Positions 15,150-23,477 of a stretch of DNA of 64,000 nt are shown piece after piece (position 1 is the first letter of the stretch; every line of letters starts with the position of its first letter). Under the pieces are notes generated by a model that ran no database searches, had not been told where the DNA came from, and worked only from the letters and a program-made list of their open reading frames with translations. The translations under genes and the position numbers were made by a program. Source of the DNA: an uncultured Dehalococcoidia bacterium (GTDB lineage: Bacteria; Chloroflexota; Dehalococcoidia; Lucifugimonadales; UBA1123); contig CATOSI010000001.1 of assembly GCA_951812505.1 (NCBI GenBank), positions 682,001 to 746,000 of the forward strand, given 5' to 3'.

Positions 15150-16133
15150 ATGTCGAATCCCAAGGTAGTCTTCATCACCGGATTGCCCGATCAGATCGTC
15201 GAAGTGGTCCTCGGTTTCAACCCCGACGGCTGGACGACCGAGGTCGTTCGCGGCGACACGCCTCTCGAAGAACAGAAACGCGCCGTCGCCGTCGCGGACT
15301 TCATTATCGTCTATCGCGCCAATCTTCACGACGATGTGCTGCGCGCGGCAGAAAACGTCCGCGTCGTGCAGACGCTCGCTGCCGGGTACGACAGCATGAA
15401 TCTGAGGCTCATGAGCGACCTTGAGATAGCCTGCTGCAACAACGGCGGGGCCAACTCCCTTGCCGTCGCCGACCATGCCGTGCTGTTGATGCTCACACTG
15501 TACAAGCAGCTGCTGGCAGCCGACAGGGCGGTGCGCGCGGGCCGTTGGTCGCAGCCTATTGACGGCTTCAACACGTTTGAGATGACCGGCAAACTCGTCG
15601 GAGTTCTCGGACTTGGGAATATCGGTCGGCAGGTCACGAGGCGAGTGCAGGGTTTCGATGCTAACGTCCAATACTTCGACCTGTTCCCACTAGCTCCTGA
15701 AGTTGAGCGCGAGTTGAACGTGACGCGCGTGAGTCTCTCGGAACTCTTCGCCACATCCGATATCATCACCTGCCATACACCTCTCACGCCGGACACACGC
15801 CACATCATCAGCCGCGAACTGATTTCTCTGATGAAGCCGACCGCCATTCTGACAAATACCAGCCGGGGCCCCGTAGTTGATGAGAATGCTTTGATAGAGG
15901 CTCTGTCCGAAGGCCGTATCGCTGGAGCAGGCCTGGATGTCTTCGAGACTGAGCCCGTTTCCCCCGACAATCCACTGCTGACCATGGACAACGTGGTCGT
16001 AACTCCACATTCGGCCGGCACCACTTGGGACACCTGGTTTCGCCGAGCCGAATTCGCATACCGCAATTTGAAGGGTGTCTGGGCGGGAAGCCCTCCTATG
16101 GCCCTCGCCCAGGACTACGATATTGACAACTGA
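15150..16133 (+). CDS. D-2-hydroxyacid dehydrogenase (NAD-dependent)
   Basis: 327 residues. VGVLGLGNIGRQVTRRVQGF is the NAD-binding loop; the catalytic triad is visible as Arg in NTSRGPVVDENAL, Glu in LDVFETEPV and His in VVTPHSAGTTWDTW. This family includes glyoxylate/hydroxypyruvate reductase, phosphoglycerate dehydrogenase and D-lactate dehydrogenase; no ACT domain follows, arguing against a regulated SerA. The ATG at 15150 follows GGGGAGGTAAGGT. It is co-directional with RraA and the cupin, suggesting an operon for small hydroxy/keto acids. Confidence 0.88.
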   Translation: MSNPKVVFITGLPDQIVEVVLGFNPDGWTTEVVRGDTPLEEQKRAVAVADFIIVYRANLHDDVLRAAENVRVVQTLAAGYDSMNLRLMSDLEIACCNNGGANSLAVADHAVLLMLTLYKQLLAADRAVRAGRWSQPIDGFNTFEMTGKLVGVLGLGNIGRQVTRRVQGFDANVQYFDLFPLAPEVERELNVTRVSLSELFATSDIITCHTPLTPDTRHIISRELISLMKPTAILTNTSRGPVVDENALIEALSEGRIAGAGLDVFETEPVSPDNPLLTMDNVVVTPHSAGTTWDTWFRRAEFAYRNLKGVWAGSPPMALAQDYDIDN

Positions 16134-16157
16134 TTAATAGCAAACTTAATCTACTAA

Positions 16158-16487
16158 ATGAGGAATATCATGGAACCTGTGATAAAAAACGTACAGGGTG
16201 GGGGAAACCCCGTCCTTGGACCTGACGATGGAGTACCGAACTATGTGATGCTTTGGGTACAGCATCCTCCGGGAGGAACGAGCGCCCAGCACGTTCATCC
16301 CTGGGAGCATCAGGCGTACATCGTCGAGGGCGAGGGGGTCCTCTGGGTTGAAGGAACCGAGTACCCGATAAAGGCCGGAGACGCCGTTCTGGTTCCCCCC
16401 GACGTGGAGCATCAGTTCCGAAACACTGGCGACGTAACCCTGAGCCGCGTCACCGTGAACCCGCTGAGTTCGGTCGGCCACGAGTAG
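16158..16487 (+). CDS. Cupin-domain protein
   Basis: 109 residues. A single cupin barrel: motif 1 as GGTSAQHVHPWEHQAYIVEGEG supplies two His and a Glu/His metal site, and motif 2 as GDAVLVPPDVEHQFRN supplies the last His. Such proteins bind a divalent metal and act as isomerases, dioxygenases or sugar/hydroxy-acid-binding proteins; the reaction is not predictable. It stops four bases before the first nitrile-hydratase-like gene, so these are probably co-transcribed. Confidence 0.8.
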   Translation: MRNIMEPVIKNVQGGGNPVLGPDDGVPNYVMLWVQHPPGGTSAQHVHPWEHQAYIVEGEGVLWVEGTEYPIKAGDAVLVPPDVEHQFRNTGDVTLSRVTVNPLSSVGHE

Positions 16488-16491
16488 TCCA

Positions 16492-16794
16492 ATGCCCGAA
16501 GTCCATGACAGGGGAGGCCTCCCCACCGACGAACCTATTGACCGCACCGAACACGACTGGGCCGACTGGGAACACACGACCAACGCCCTGGTCGGTGCGC
16601 TACGGACGCGCGACCTTATGAGCGTTGACGAACTCAGGCGCGGAATCGAGTCTATTCCCCCGGAAATATACGAGTCTTACAGCTACTACGAACGTTGGTC
16701 CACGTCACTCGAGACCCTGATTGTCAAAAAGGGAATCCTTACGACTGAAGAGATTGACGCCAAAGTAAGAGAGTTGGATGACCGATGGGGCTAG
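16492..16794 (+). CDS. Nitrile hydratase beta-subunit N-terminal half (thiocyanate hydrolase beta-like)
   Basis: 100 residues. The start HDRGGLPTDEPIDRTEHDWADWE and the later helices ESYSYYERWSTSLETLIVKKG and LTTEEIDAKVRELD match the N-terminal helical half of nitrile hydratase beta subunits (normally about 220 residues in one chain). Here the chain ends before the SH3-like half, which is encoded by the next gene. In thiocyanate hydrolase and toyocamycin nitrile hydratase the beta subunit is likewise split into two polypeptides. The 3' end overlaps the next start by ten bases. Confidence 0.78.
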   Translation: MPEVHDRGGLPTDEPIDRTEHDWADWEHTTNALVGALRTRDLMSVDELRRGIESIPPEIYESYSYYERWSTSLETLIVKKGILTTEEIDAKVRELDDRWG

Positions 16795-17102
16795 TCTTCT
16801 CAGCCCAACCCGGCGACTTCTCGCCAGGCGACGAGGTCGTCATCAGGACCGACATCGTCAGCCACCACCATCGCACACCCTGGTTCATCAAGGGAAAGCG
16901 GGGTAGAATTCGCGCCGTTAGCGGACCGTTCTTCGATCCCGAAACCCGTGCGCACGGCGGCAGCGGAGTCCCCAAGCGTCTTCTCTACCAGGTCGAGTTC
17001 GAGCAGTCCCACGTATGGGGCGACTCCTACCCCGAAGACGACAACGACCTGCTCATCGTGGACGTGTACGAACAGTGGCTTGAATCCGTGCCCAATAACT
17101 GA
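16785..17102 (+). CDS. Nitrile hydratase beta-subunit C-terminal half (thiocyanate hydrolase alpha-like)
   Basis: 105 residues. PGDFSPGDEVVIRTDIV, then RTPWFIKGKRGRIRAVSGPF and LYQVEFEQSHVWGD form the SH3-like barrel that makes up the C-terminal half of nitrile hydratase beta. In known enzymes this half packs on the alpha subunit and covers the metal site. It overlaps the upstream gene in another frame by ten bases, so the split is a true gene organisation and not a stop-codon artefact inside one frame. Confidence 0.8.
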   Translation: MGLVFSAQPGDFSPGDEVVIRTDIVSHHHRTPWFIKGKRGRIRAVSGPFFDPETRAHGGSGVPKRLLYQVEFEQSHVWGDSYPEDDNDLLIVDVYEQWLESVPNN

Positions 17103-17131
17103 CAATTAACAACTAAAGGCAGAGCAGAGCC

Positions 17132-17776
17132 ATGAGAGAATACCACCACGACGAATCCGAACACGAAGGAATCCAGCCAGACTCTGAGTTGAGTTTGCCT
17201 GCCAGACGTGCGCTCGCGATTCACGAACTCCTCGTCGAAAAGGGAATCATCGCCGCTGACGAGGTTCGCGAACGTACGGACGCTTACCGCTCACGCAGCC
17301 CTTCCGACGGCGCGAAAGTCGTCGCAAAGGCATGGACCGACCCGGCATTCAGGAAGCGCCTGCTAGACGACGCCCGAGCCGCGGTGTACGAACTTGGCTA
17401 CACCCTTACCCACGATGCCGAGCTCGCGGTCGTCGAGAACACCTCTGAAGTCCACCACCTGGTCGTCTGCACGCTCTGCTCCTGCTATCCGACGTCGCTG
17501 CTCGGCCCGCCTCCCGACTGGTACAAGAGTTTCGCATACCGTCAGCGAGCGGTAATCGGCCCTCGTTCCGTCATGCGAGAGTTCGGCCTGGAACTCGACG
17601 ACCAAGTGCAGGTTAGGTTAGTGGACAGCACCGCCGACCTGCGCTATCTTGTCTTGCCGCGTCGCCCTGCCGGAACTGAAGGAATGGCTGAAGAGGAATT
17701 GGCCGCCCTGGTCACCCGCGACAGCATGATTGGCGTCACCGAACCGCTCTCTCCTAAGATCGAAAGTCCGGCCTAA
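17132..17776 (+). CDS. Nitrile hydratase alpha / thiocyanate hydrolase gamma subunit (cobalt type)
   Basis: 214 residues. The metal claw motif C113-T-L-C-S-C118 is intact; Thr in the second place is the cobalt-type signature (iron enzymes have Ser). The two later Cys are those oxidised to sulfinic and sulfenic acid in known enzymes. The downstream PPPDWYKSFAYRQRAV and LRYLVLPRRPAGTEGM match the family closely. After the claw the sequence is YPTSLLG where nitrile hydratases usually have YPWPVLG, so the substrate pocket may differ. The enzyme would hydrate nitriles to amides or hydrolyse thiocyanate. No P47K-type or small activator gene is visible beside it. Confidence 0.88.
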   Translation: MREYHHDESEHEGIQPDSELSLPARRALAIHELLVEKGIIAADEVRERTDAYRSRSPSDGAKVVAKAWTDPAFRKRLLDDARAAVYELGYTLTHDAELAVVENTSEVHHLVVCTLCSCYPTSLLGPPPDWYKSFAYRQRAVIGPRSVMREFGLELDDQVQVRLVDSTADLRYLVLPRRPAGTEGMAEEELAALVTRDSMIGVTEPLSPKIESPA

Positions 17777-17786
17777 CGCTTCCGAA

Positions 17787-19157
17787 ATGGCTCATATTCC
17801 TCCACGCAGCAGGGGCACGCTCAGAGCGCAGGCGCAAAGTTCATTTGTTAGCCGAAGAATCCGCCTGCCGGTACAGCAGTACATTCATACCGAGTCGGTA
17901 GGCGGCCTGGTCCTCTTGGTCGCGACCATCGCCGCCCTCGTCTGGGCGAATTCCCCTTGGTACGACCTGTACCACGAATTGCTGGAAACGCACGTGTCCT
18001 TCGACCTTGCGCTGTTCGAGCTTGACCTGTCGCTCCACCACTGGATCAACGACGGGCTCATGGCCGTCTTCTTCTTCGTCATCGGCCTTGAGATAAAGCG
18101 CGAACTCTTCTTTGGACATTTCTCGTCTTTGCGCCGTGCTGCGCTTCCTGCGATTGCGGCTCTCGGTGGCATGGTTGTTCCGGCGGGCCTCTACCTCGCC
18201 TTCAATCTCGGAGGAGAGGGTATGCGCGGGTGGGGCATACCGATGGCGACCGACATTGCCTTCGCTCTGGGAATCCTCGCACTGCTCGGGCGCCGCGTGC
18301 CGATGGAACTCCGCGTCTTCCTGTTGGGCCTAGCGGTTGTGGACGACCTCGGCGCAATCATCGTAATTGCCGTCGCTTACACCGAGACTATCTCATTCCC
18401 ACACCTCGCGCTGGTCGCGGCCTTGGCCGGGGTAACCGTCGTGGTCAATCGCATCGGCTTCAGCCACGCCGCTGTCACCGCTCTCCTCGGATTTCTGATC
18501 TGGGCCGCAATGCTTAAGTCTGGAGTTCACGCGACCATCGCCGGCGTTATTTTCGGTCTGCTGACCTCGTCCCGCTCGCACTTCAGCAGTGAACGTTTCG
18601 CTGACGAGTCGGAGTCTTTGATTGCCGAGTACCGGCAGGCCCTGGAACAAGGCAACACGGAACGAGGCGAGGCGATTCTGGGCGAATTGGAGGTGCTTGC
18701 TCAAGGCACCGAGTCGCCAATGGAAAGACTCGAAAGGCTGACCCATCCCTGGGCAAGCTACGTCATCCTGCCTGTGTTTGCCCTCGCAAACGCCGGGATT
18801 CACTTCTCCGGAGTAGATTTCGGCACCGTGATCACCAGCGGCGTTACAATCGGAATAGCGGCGGGCCTTCTGATTGGCAAAGTTGTTGGAATTACCGTCT
18901 TTCCATGGGTGGCGTCGCGCTTCGGGATAATCGAACTCCCCGGTTACGTGTCATGGGGACAGGTAATGGGTGTCGGATTCCTGGGAGGAATCGGATTCAC
19001 CGTAGCCATATTCATCTCCGGCCTTGCGTTCACCGACTCTCAGCTTGTGCTAAACGCTCAGGTTGGTGTGATGTGCGCCTCAGCAATCGCGGCGCTTCTC
19101 GGATACACCGTGCTGAGTCTTCTGTCGCGCCAAGGTCGCAGGCTGCCGTCAAGTTAG
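17787..19157 (+). CDS. nhaA: Na+/H+ antiporter NhaA
   Basis: 456 residues from the ATG at 17787, chosen because the in-frame ATG at 17730 lies within the previous gene. About twelve hydrophobic segments. The essential paired Asp are seen in LGLAVVDDLGAIIVIAVAY, and the family's ATDIAFALG and FFFVIGLEIKREL segments are present. It exchanges cytoplasmic Na+ for external H+, fitting a marine or saline habitat. A soluble loop of about 60 residues (SSRSHFSSERFADE to about TESPMERLERL) between helices is longer than in E. coli. It follows the nitrile-hydratase-like genes by ten bases. Confidence 0.93.
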   Translation: MAHIPPRSRGTLRAQAQSSFVSRRIRLPVQQYIHTESVGGLVLLVATIAALVWANSPWYDLYHELLETHVSFDLALFELDLSLHHWINDGLMAVFFFVIGLEIKRELFFGHFSSLRRAALPAIAALGGMVVPAGLYLAFNLGGEGMRGWGIPMATDIAFALGILALLGRRVPMELRVFLLGLAVVDDLGAIIVIAVAYTETISFPHLALVAALAGVTVVVNRIGFSHAAVTALLGFLIWAAMLKSGVHATIAGVIFGLLTSSRSHFSSERFADESESLIAEYRQALEQGNTERGEAILGELEVLAQGTESPMERLERLTHPWASYVILPVFALANAGIHFSGVDFGTVITSGVTIGIAAGLLIGKVVGITVFPWVASRFGIIELPGYVSWGQVMGVGFLGGIGFTVAIFISGLAFTDSQLVLNAQVGVMCASAIAALLGYTVLSLLSRQGRRLPSS

Positions 19158-19234
19158 ACCAATACCAGCGCATATAAGGCGCGTTGAACGGCGCAGACAT
19201 CTGAGAAACGGTTCGACCCTTCTGATAAGGCTAT

Positions 19235-19264
19235 TTGACGCTCCCTTTTCGGCCCAACTAGAAT
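19235..19264 (+). promoter_or_regulatory. Sigma-70 promoter of valS
   Basis: TTGACG (19235-19240), 18-base spacer, TAGAAT (19259-19264). The predicted start point near 19271 leaves a leader of about 25 bases before the ATG at 19297. No T-box or other leader RNA fits in that length. Confidence 0.6.
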
Positions 19265-19296
19265 TGATTGAGTTCACAGATAGGGGAGAAGTCCGA

Positions 19297-21975
19297 ATGG
19301 CGAATAAATTGGTCCCACTGGGTGACATGCCTCGCGCCTATGAACCTGGCGCGGTCGAAGAGCGTATCTACAAGTTCTGGAACGACAACGGCTACTTCAC
19401 GCCTGAGGTAGATCGTTCCAAGGAACCGTTCACGATCATCATGCCTCCTCCGAACGTAACCGGCGAACTCCACATGGGACATGCGCTCACCATCGCCCTC
19501 GAAGACCTGATGATCAGGTGGCACCGTATGCTGGGCGACCCCTCACTCTATCTCCCGGGCACCGACCACGCGGGCATCGCAACCCAGGTCGTCGTCGAGC
19601 GCCAGATTGCGTCCGACGGGCTGAGCAGGCACGATCTCGGACGCGACAAGTTCATCGAACGCGTATGGTCCTGGGTGGACGACTATGGCGACCGCATCTA
19701 CCGCCAGGCCGAGCGCCTCGGCGCTTCCTGCGACTGGACCCGCCGCGCTTTCACCCTCGACGAGGGGCCGGCAAAGGCGGTCCGAACGACATTCGTCAAT
19801 CTGTACAAGAAGGGGCTGATATACAAGGGCAACCGCATTACCAACTGGTGCCCCCGATGTCGCACTGCTCTCTCCGACCTGGAAGTGAAATACCAGGACG
19901 AAAGCGCACACCTTTACCACATCAGGTACGACCTGGAAGATGATCCTGCGCACGTCGTCATAGCCACGACACGTCCCGAAACCATGCTTGGAGACACGGC
20001 AGTCGCAGTCAACCCGGGAGATGACCGCTATTCGGACCTAATCGGCAAGAACGCCATACTTCCCATAGTCAATCGCCGGCTGCCAATAGTCGGAGACGAC
20101 TCGGTAGGGATCGAGTTCGGCACCGGCGCGCTCAAGGTGACCCCTGGACACGATCCGGTGGACTTTGAGATCGGCCAGCGCCATTCACTCGACTCTGTCA
20201 GCATCCTGAATCTGGATGGCTCTCTCAACGAGAACGCGGGCTCCTATCAGGGCCAGACGGTCTCAGACGCTAGGCGGAACGTGGTTGCACAGCTTGAAGA
20301 GGACGGAGTTCTCGAGAAGATCGAGGACTTCCAACACGCAGTCGGCCACTGCGACCGCTGTGACGAGGTCGTCGAGCCGATTCTCAGCGACCAGTGGTAC
20401 GTGCGGATGGCACCGCTTGCCAGACCTGCCCGTGAGGCTGTCGCCGACGGTCGCATCAAGATCGTCCCGGAGCGCTTCACCAGGGTCTATTTCAACTGGA
20501 TGGACAACATCCGCGACTGGCCGATCAGTCGTCAGCTTTGGTGGGGACACCGTATCCCAGTCTGGTACTGTGATTGCGGGGAGCAGATTGTTGAGTTGGA
20601 AGACCCGGCGAACTGCCTCAAGTGCGGAAACAATAGCTTGGAGCGCGACCCCGATGTCTTGGACACGTGGTTCAGCTCTGGCCTCTGGACGCATTCCACT
20701 CTCGGTTGGCCCGACGACACCGACGACCTGGACTACTTCTATCCTACGTCGGTCATGGAGACCGGATACGACATTCTTTTCTTCTGGGTAGCCAGGATGA
20801 TCTTCTTCGGCATCGAGAACATGGGTGATATACCGTTCCACACAGTCTATCTGCACGGACTGGTACGTGACCCCGAAGGTGTGAAGATGAGCAAGACCAG
20901 GGGCAACGTCGTTGACCCGCTAGAGATCGTTCGTCAGTACGGCGCCGACGCCGTGCGCTTTGCACTCACAACCGGCACCTCGGCCGGAAACGACATGAGG
21001 TTGAACGAGCAGAAACTGGAGGCAAGTCGCAACTTTGCCAATAAGCTCTGGAATGCCGCTCGTTACGTCATTAGCAACCTGGAAAATGCATCCGACTTGG
21101 ACGACTGGCACGAACTGTCCGAATTGGAACACCGTGAAGACCGCTGGATAGTCAGCCGGCTGAACCGTGTCGCTGAACAGGTCGACTCCAACATGTGCGA
21201 CTACCAATTCGGCGAAGCGCAGCGAGTTATTCACGACTTCCTTTGGAACGAGTACTGCGACTGGTACATCGAGATGTCGAAGGTTCGGCTCAGGGCGGGC
21301 GATGGTCCCTCACCCTTGCCAACCTTGGCGCATGTCCTCGAGAAGATGCTCAGGATGCTCCATCCCTTCATGCCGTTCGTGACTGAAGAGATATGGACTC
21401 GACTTACGGACACTCTCCCGGACGCTCCTGACAAAGCCGAAGCGCTGATAGTCGCTCCCTATCCCACGAACGACGCGCGGCGCCGTGACCCCGAAGCGGA
21501 AGCCGAGGTAGAATCAATCATCGAACTCGTCCGCGCGGCAAGGAACCTGCGCGCCGAGTTCAGGATACAGAACAATGAACGTCTCGACGCACAGTTCTCG
21601 GTTGGCGATTCACACTCTAATGTGTTCGAGGACTCTCTCGACTTCATCGCGTCCCAGGCCATGATTGACTTGGATATTACGGACGCGACCCACGAGTCCG
21701 TCGCGTCGTCCGACAGGGCCGTTCAAGCTCTCGCATCTGGAACACTTGCCGTATCACTGGGTGGTCTCGTTGACCTCGGAGAAGAGACCAGTCGGATAAG
21801 ATCCGAACTCGGCGAATTAACGAAGTACGAGCAGCGCATCACCCGCAATCTCTCCAACGAGAATTTCGTCAATCGGGCCCCCGAAGAGGTGGTTGACCGC
21901 GAGCGAGACCGGCTCGCCGGAGCGCAGGAGCGCATATCTCGCCTGACCGACATCCTGGACCGGCTCGCCGGTTAG
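19297..21975 (+). CDS. valS: Valyl-tRNA synthetase
   Basis: 892 residues. The start at 19297 follows TAGGGGAGAAGTCCGA; an in-frame start 33 bases earlier would lie in the promoter. Class I signatures: PPPNVTGELHMGHAL (HIGH site) near residue 48 and GVKMSKTRGNVVDP (KMSKS site, here KMSKT) near 530. The editing (CP1) domain includes TTRPETMLGDTAVAV. Zinc-type Cys pairs appear in WCPRCRTALSDLEV, GHCDRCDEVVEP and CDCGEQIVELEDPANCLKCG. The C-terminal 65 residues (EETSRIRSELGELTKYEQRI to the end) form the coiled-coil arm typical of ValRS. Confidence 0.96.
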   Translation: MANKLVPLGDMPRAYEPGAVEERIYKFWNDNGYFTPEVDRSKEPFTIIMPPPNVTGELHMGHALTIALEDLMIRWHRMLGDPSLYLPGTDHAGIATQVVVERQIASDGLSRHDLGRDKFIERVWSWVDDYGDRIYRQAERLGASCDWTRRAFTLDEGPAKAVRTTFVNLYKKGLIYKGNRITNWCPRCRTALSDLEVKYQDESAHLYHIRYDLEDDPAHVVIATTRPETMLGDTAVAVNPGDDRYSDLIGKNAILPIVNRRLPIVGDDSVGIEFGTGALKVTPGHDPVDFEIGQRHSLDSVSILNLDGSLNENAGSYQGQTVSDARRNVVAQLEEDGVLEKIEDFQHAVGHCDRCDEVVEPILSDQWYVRMAPLARPAREAVADGRIKIVPERFTRVYFNWMDNIRDWPISRQLWWGHRIPVWYCDCGEQIVELEDPANCLKCGNNSLERDPDVLDTWFSSGLWTHSTLGWPDDTDDLDYFYPTSVMETGYDILFFWVARMIFFGIENMGDIPFHTVYLHGLVRDPEGVKMSKTRGNVVDPLEIVRQYGADAVRFALTTGTSAGNDMRLNEQKLEASRNFANKLWNAARYVISNLENASDLDDWHELSELEHREDRWIVSRLNRVAEQVDSNMCDYQFGEAQRVIHDFLWNEYCDWYIEMSKVRLRAGDGPSPLPTLAHVLEKMLRMLHPFMPFVTEEIWTRLTDTLPDAPDKAEALIVAPYPTNDARRRDPEAEAEVESIIELVRAARNLRAEFRIQNNERLDAQFSVGDSHSNVFEDSLDFIASQAMIDLDITDATHESVASSDRAVQALASGTLAVSLGGLVDLGEETSRIRSELGELTKYEQRITRNLSNENFVNRAPEEVVDRERDRLAGAQERISRLTDILDRLAG

Positions 21976-22022
21976 GGGCGGGGGTCTCCACCTAGCCCGA
22001 TTCAATCCTGCCGACTCATTAA

Positions 22023-22049
22023 GCGGAGCGCACCTGTACTGCGCTCCGC
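22023..22049 (+). terminator. Strong hairpin after valS
   Basis: Perfect 10-bp stem GCGGAGCGCA / TGCGCTCCGC with loop CCTGTAC, 48 bases after the valS stop. It is followed only by ATTCG, so the T-run is poor; still the best candidate for the end of the valS transcript. Confidence 0.55.
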
Positions 22050-22118
22050 ATTCGTAACAGGGACTCTTCCAAGATTCTTAACTCGCTGCAAGCTTTTCGC
22101 AACTCGCTTATCCCCACG

Positions 22119-23339
22119 GTGGACAGCAATGGCCAGGTTGTGGTCATCGCCTCCGCGATCCGTTCACTCGACTACGGGTTCATTAGCGTTTTCCTTGGCG
22201 TGTATCTCGACCTGCTTGACTTTTCGCCACTTCAGCTCGGTATCGTACTCAGCGCCATCATGGCCGGAGGCACACTGTCCAACATTGTGGCCAGCTGGAG
22301 AGGTGATACTATCGGCCGCCGCCGGATGCTGATCGCAATGGCGTTGCTCATGGGACTGGGCGGCGTTCTGTTCCCTCTAACCGAGCAAACGGCTCTTCTG
22401 GTAGCCATCTCTCTGGTGGCGATGACCACTTCCACAGGCGGAGACAGGACAGCTTTTCTCTCACTGGACATGGCGATTCTGGCCCAGTCCGGCGCTGCAG
22501 GACAGAGAACAATGCTGTTCAGCTGGTACAACCTCCTGGGCAGGCTCACCAAGGCCCTCGGTTCGCTGATGATAGCCGTTCCCGCCCTGCTCCAGGCTTG
22601 GGCCGGAATGGACGAAGTGGCCTCGTTTAAGGCGATGTTCATTGCTTACTCGCTCGTCGCATTCGCCGGAGTCGCGATTTACTGGAAATTGACGCCCGGA
22701 GCAGAGTCGTTGCCTGCCGAGTCCGTCGAGTCCGAACCTCCGCCGCAGATGCCCAGAAGTGCGCGCACCATAATGATCCAGCTTGCCGTCCTCTTCAGCC
22801 TGGATTCGCTTGGAGGCGGATTCATGGTTCAGAGTTTCATGTCTTTCTTCTTCGCCAACCGCTTCGACATGTCCCTGGAGACAATAGCCGCAATATTCTT
22901 CGCTGGCCAGATTCTCAACGCCGTTTCAATAATGATGGCCGTTCCCATAGCGCGGCGCGTAGGACTTATTACTACGATGGCCGCTTCCCAGGGGCTCGCC
23001 AACTCTGTGATGATTCTCATGGCCCTTACCGGAAATTGGCTTCTGGCAGTAGTGTTCTTCTTGGTAAGGGAACTCATCAACGACATGGATATTCCTACCC
23101 GGCAGTCCTACTCCATGGCGATAGTTCCACCCGAAGCCAGGACCGCGACCGCGAGTGTCACCAATTTAGGCAGGACCTTCGCCCAAGCCATCAGCCCTGC
23201 ACTTGCCGGTGTGGTGGCCCAGTCCACCACACTTGGCATTCCTATCATCGTGGGTAGTCTGATAAAGCTGGTTTACAACGGCGCCCTGTACATCATGTTC
23301 AGATCGGTAAGGGCACCTGAAGAAGGGAAAAGCAAGTAG
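22119..23339 (+). CDS. Major facilitator superfamily transporter
   Basis: 406 residues, GTG start at 22119. Twelve hydrophobic helices, with the MFS loop 2-3 signature ASWRGDTIGRRRMLIAMALLM near residue 56. No substrate can be inferred. Late in the protein DIPTRQSYSMAIVPPEARTATASV resembles MFS drug or multi-solute exporters. It stands alone between valS and the minus-strand amidohydrolase. Confidence 0.82.
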   Translation: MDSNGQVVVIASAIRSLDYGFISVFLGVYLDLLDFSPLQLGIVLSAIMAGGTLSNIVASWRGDTIGRRRMLIAMALLMGLGGVLFPLTEQTALLVAISLVAMTTSTGGDRTAFLSLDMAILAQSGAAGQRTMLFSWYNLLGRLTKALGSLMIAVPALLQAWAGMDEVASFKAMFIAYSLVAFAGVAIYWKLTPGAESLPAESVESEPPPQMPRSARTIMIQLAVLFSLDSLGGGFMVQSFMSFFFANRFDMSLETIAAIFFAGQILNAVSIMMAVPIARRVGLITTMAASQGLANSVMILMALTGNWLLAVVFFLVRELINDMDIPTRQSYSMAIVPPEARTATASVTNLGRTFAQAISPALAGVVAQSTTLGIPIIVGSLIKLVYNGALYIMFRSVRAPEEGKSK

Positions 23340-23368
23340 TGTGTGATGGATTTTCAGATTCCGATTAT

Positions 23369-23389
23369 CCCCTCTCCCTATGGGAGAGG
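23369..23389. repeat. Palindromic intergenic repeat between convergent genes
   Basis: Stem CCCTCTCCC / GGGAGAGGG with loop TAT, followed by CTAGGGTGAGGG. This unit is a widespread intergenic repeat type in bacteria and may serve as a bidirectional terminator between the convergent MFS and amidohydrolase genes. Confidence 0.6.
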
Positions 23390-23477
23390 GCTAGGGTGAG
23401 GGTAGATAAGCCATCAATCCAAAGACGTTGGAACACTGGGTAAGTTCCCGTCTGAGCACCAAGGCTTTGTGCCTGTC

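Noticed and set aside
19158..19296. T-box riboswitch before valS
   Set aside because: The promoter at 19235-19264 leaves only about 25 bases of leader, too short for a T-box, and no terminator lies before the start.
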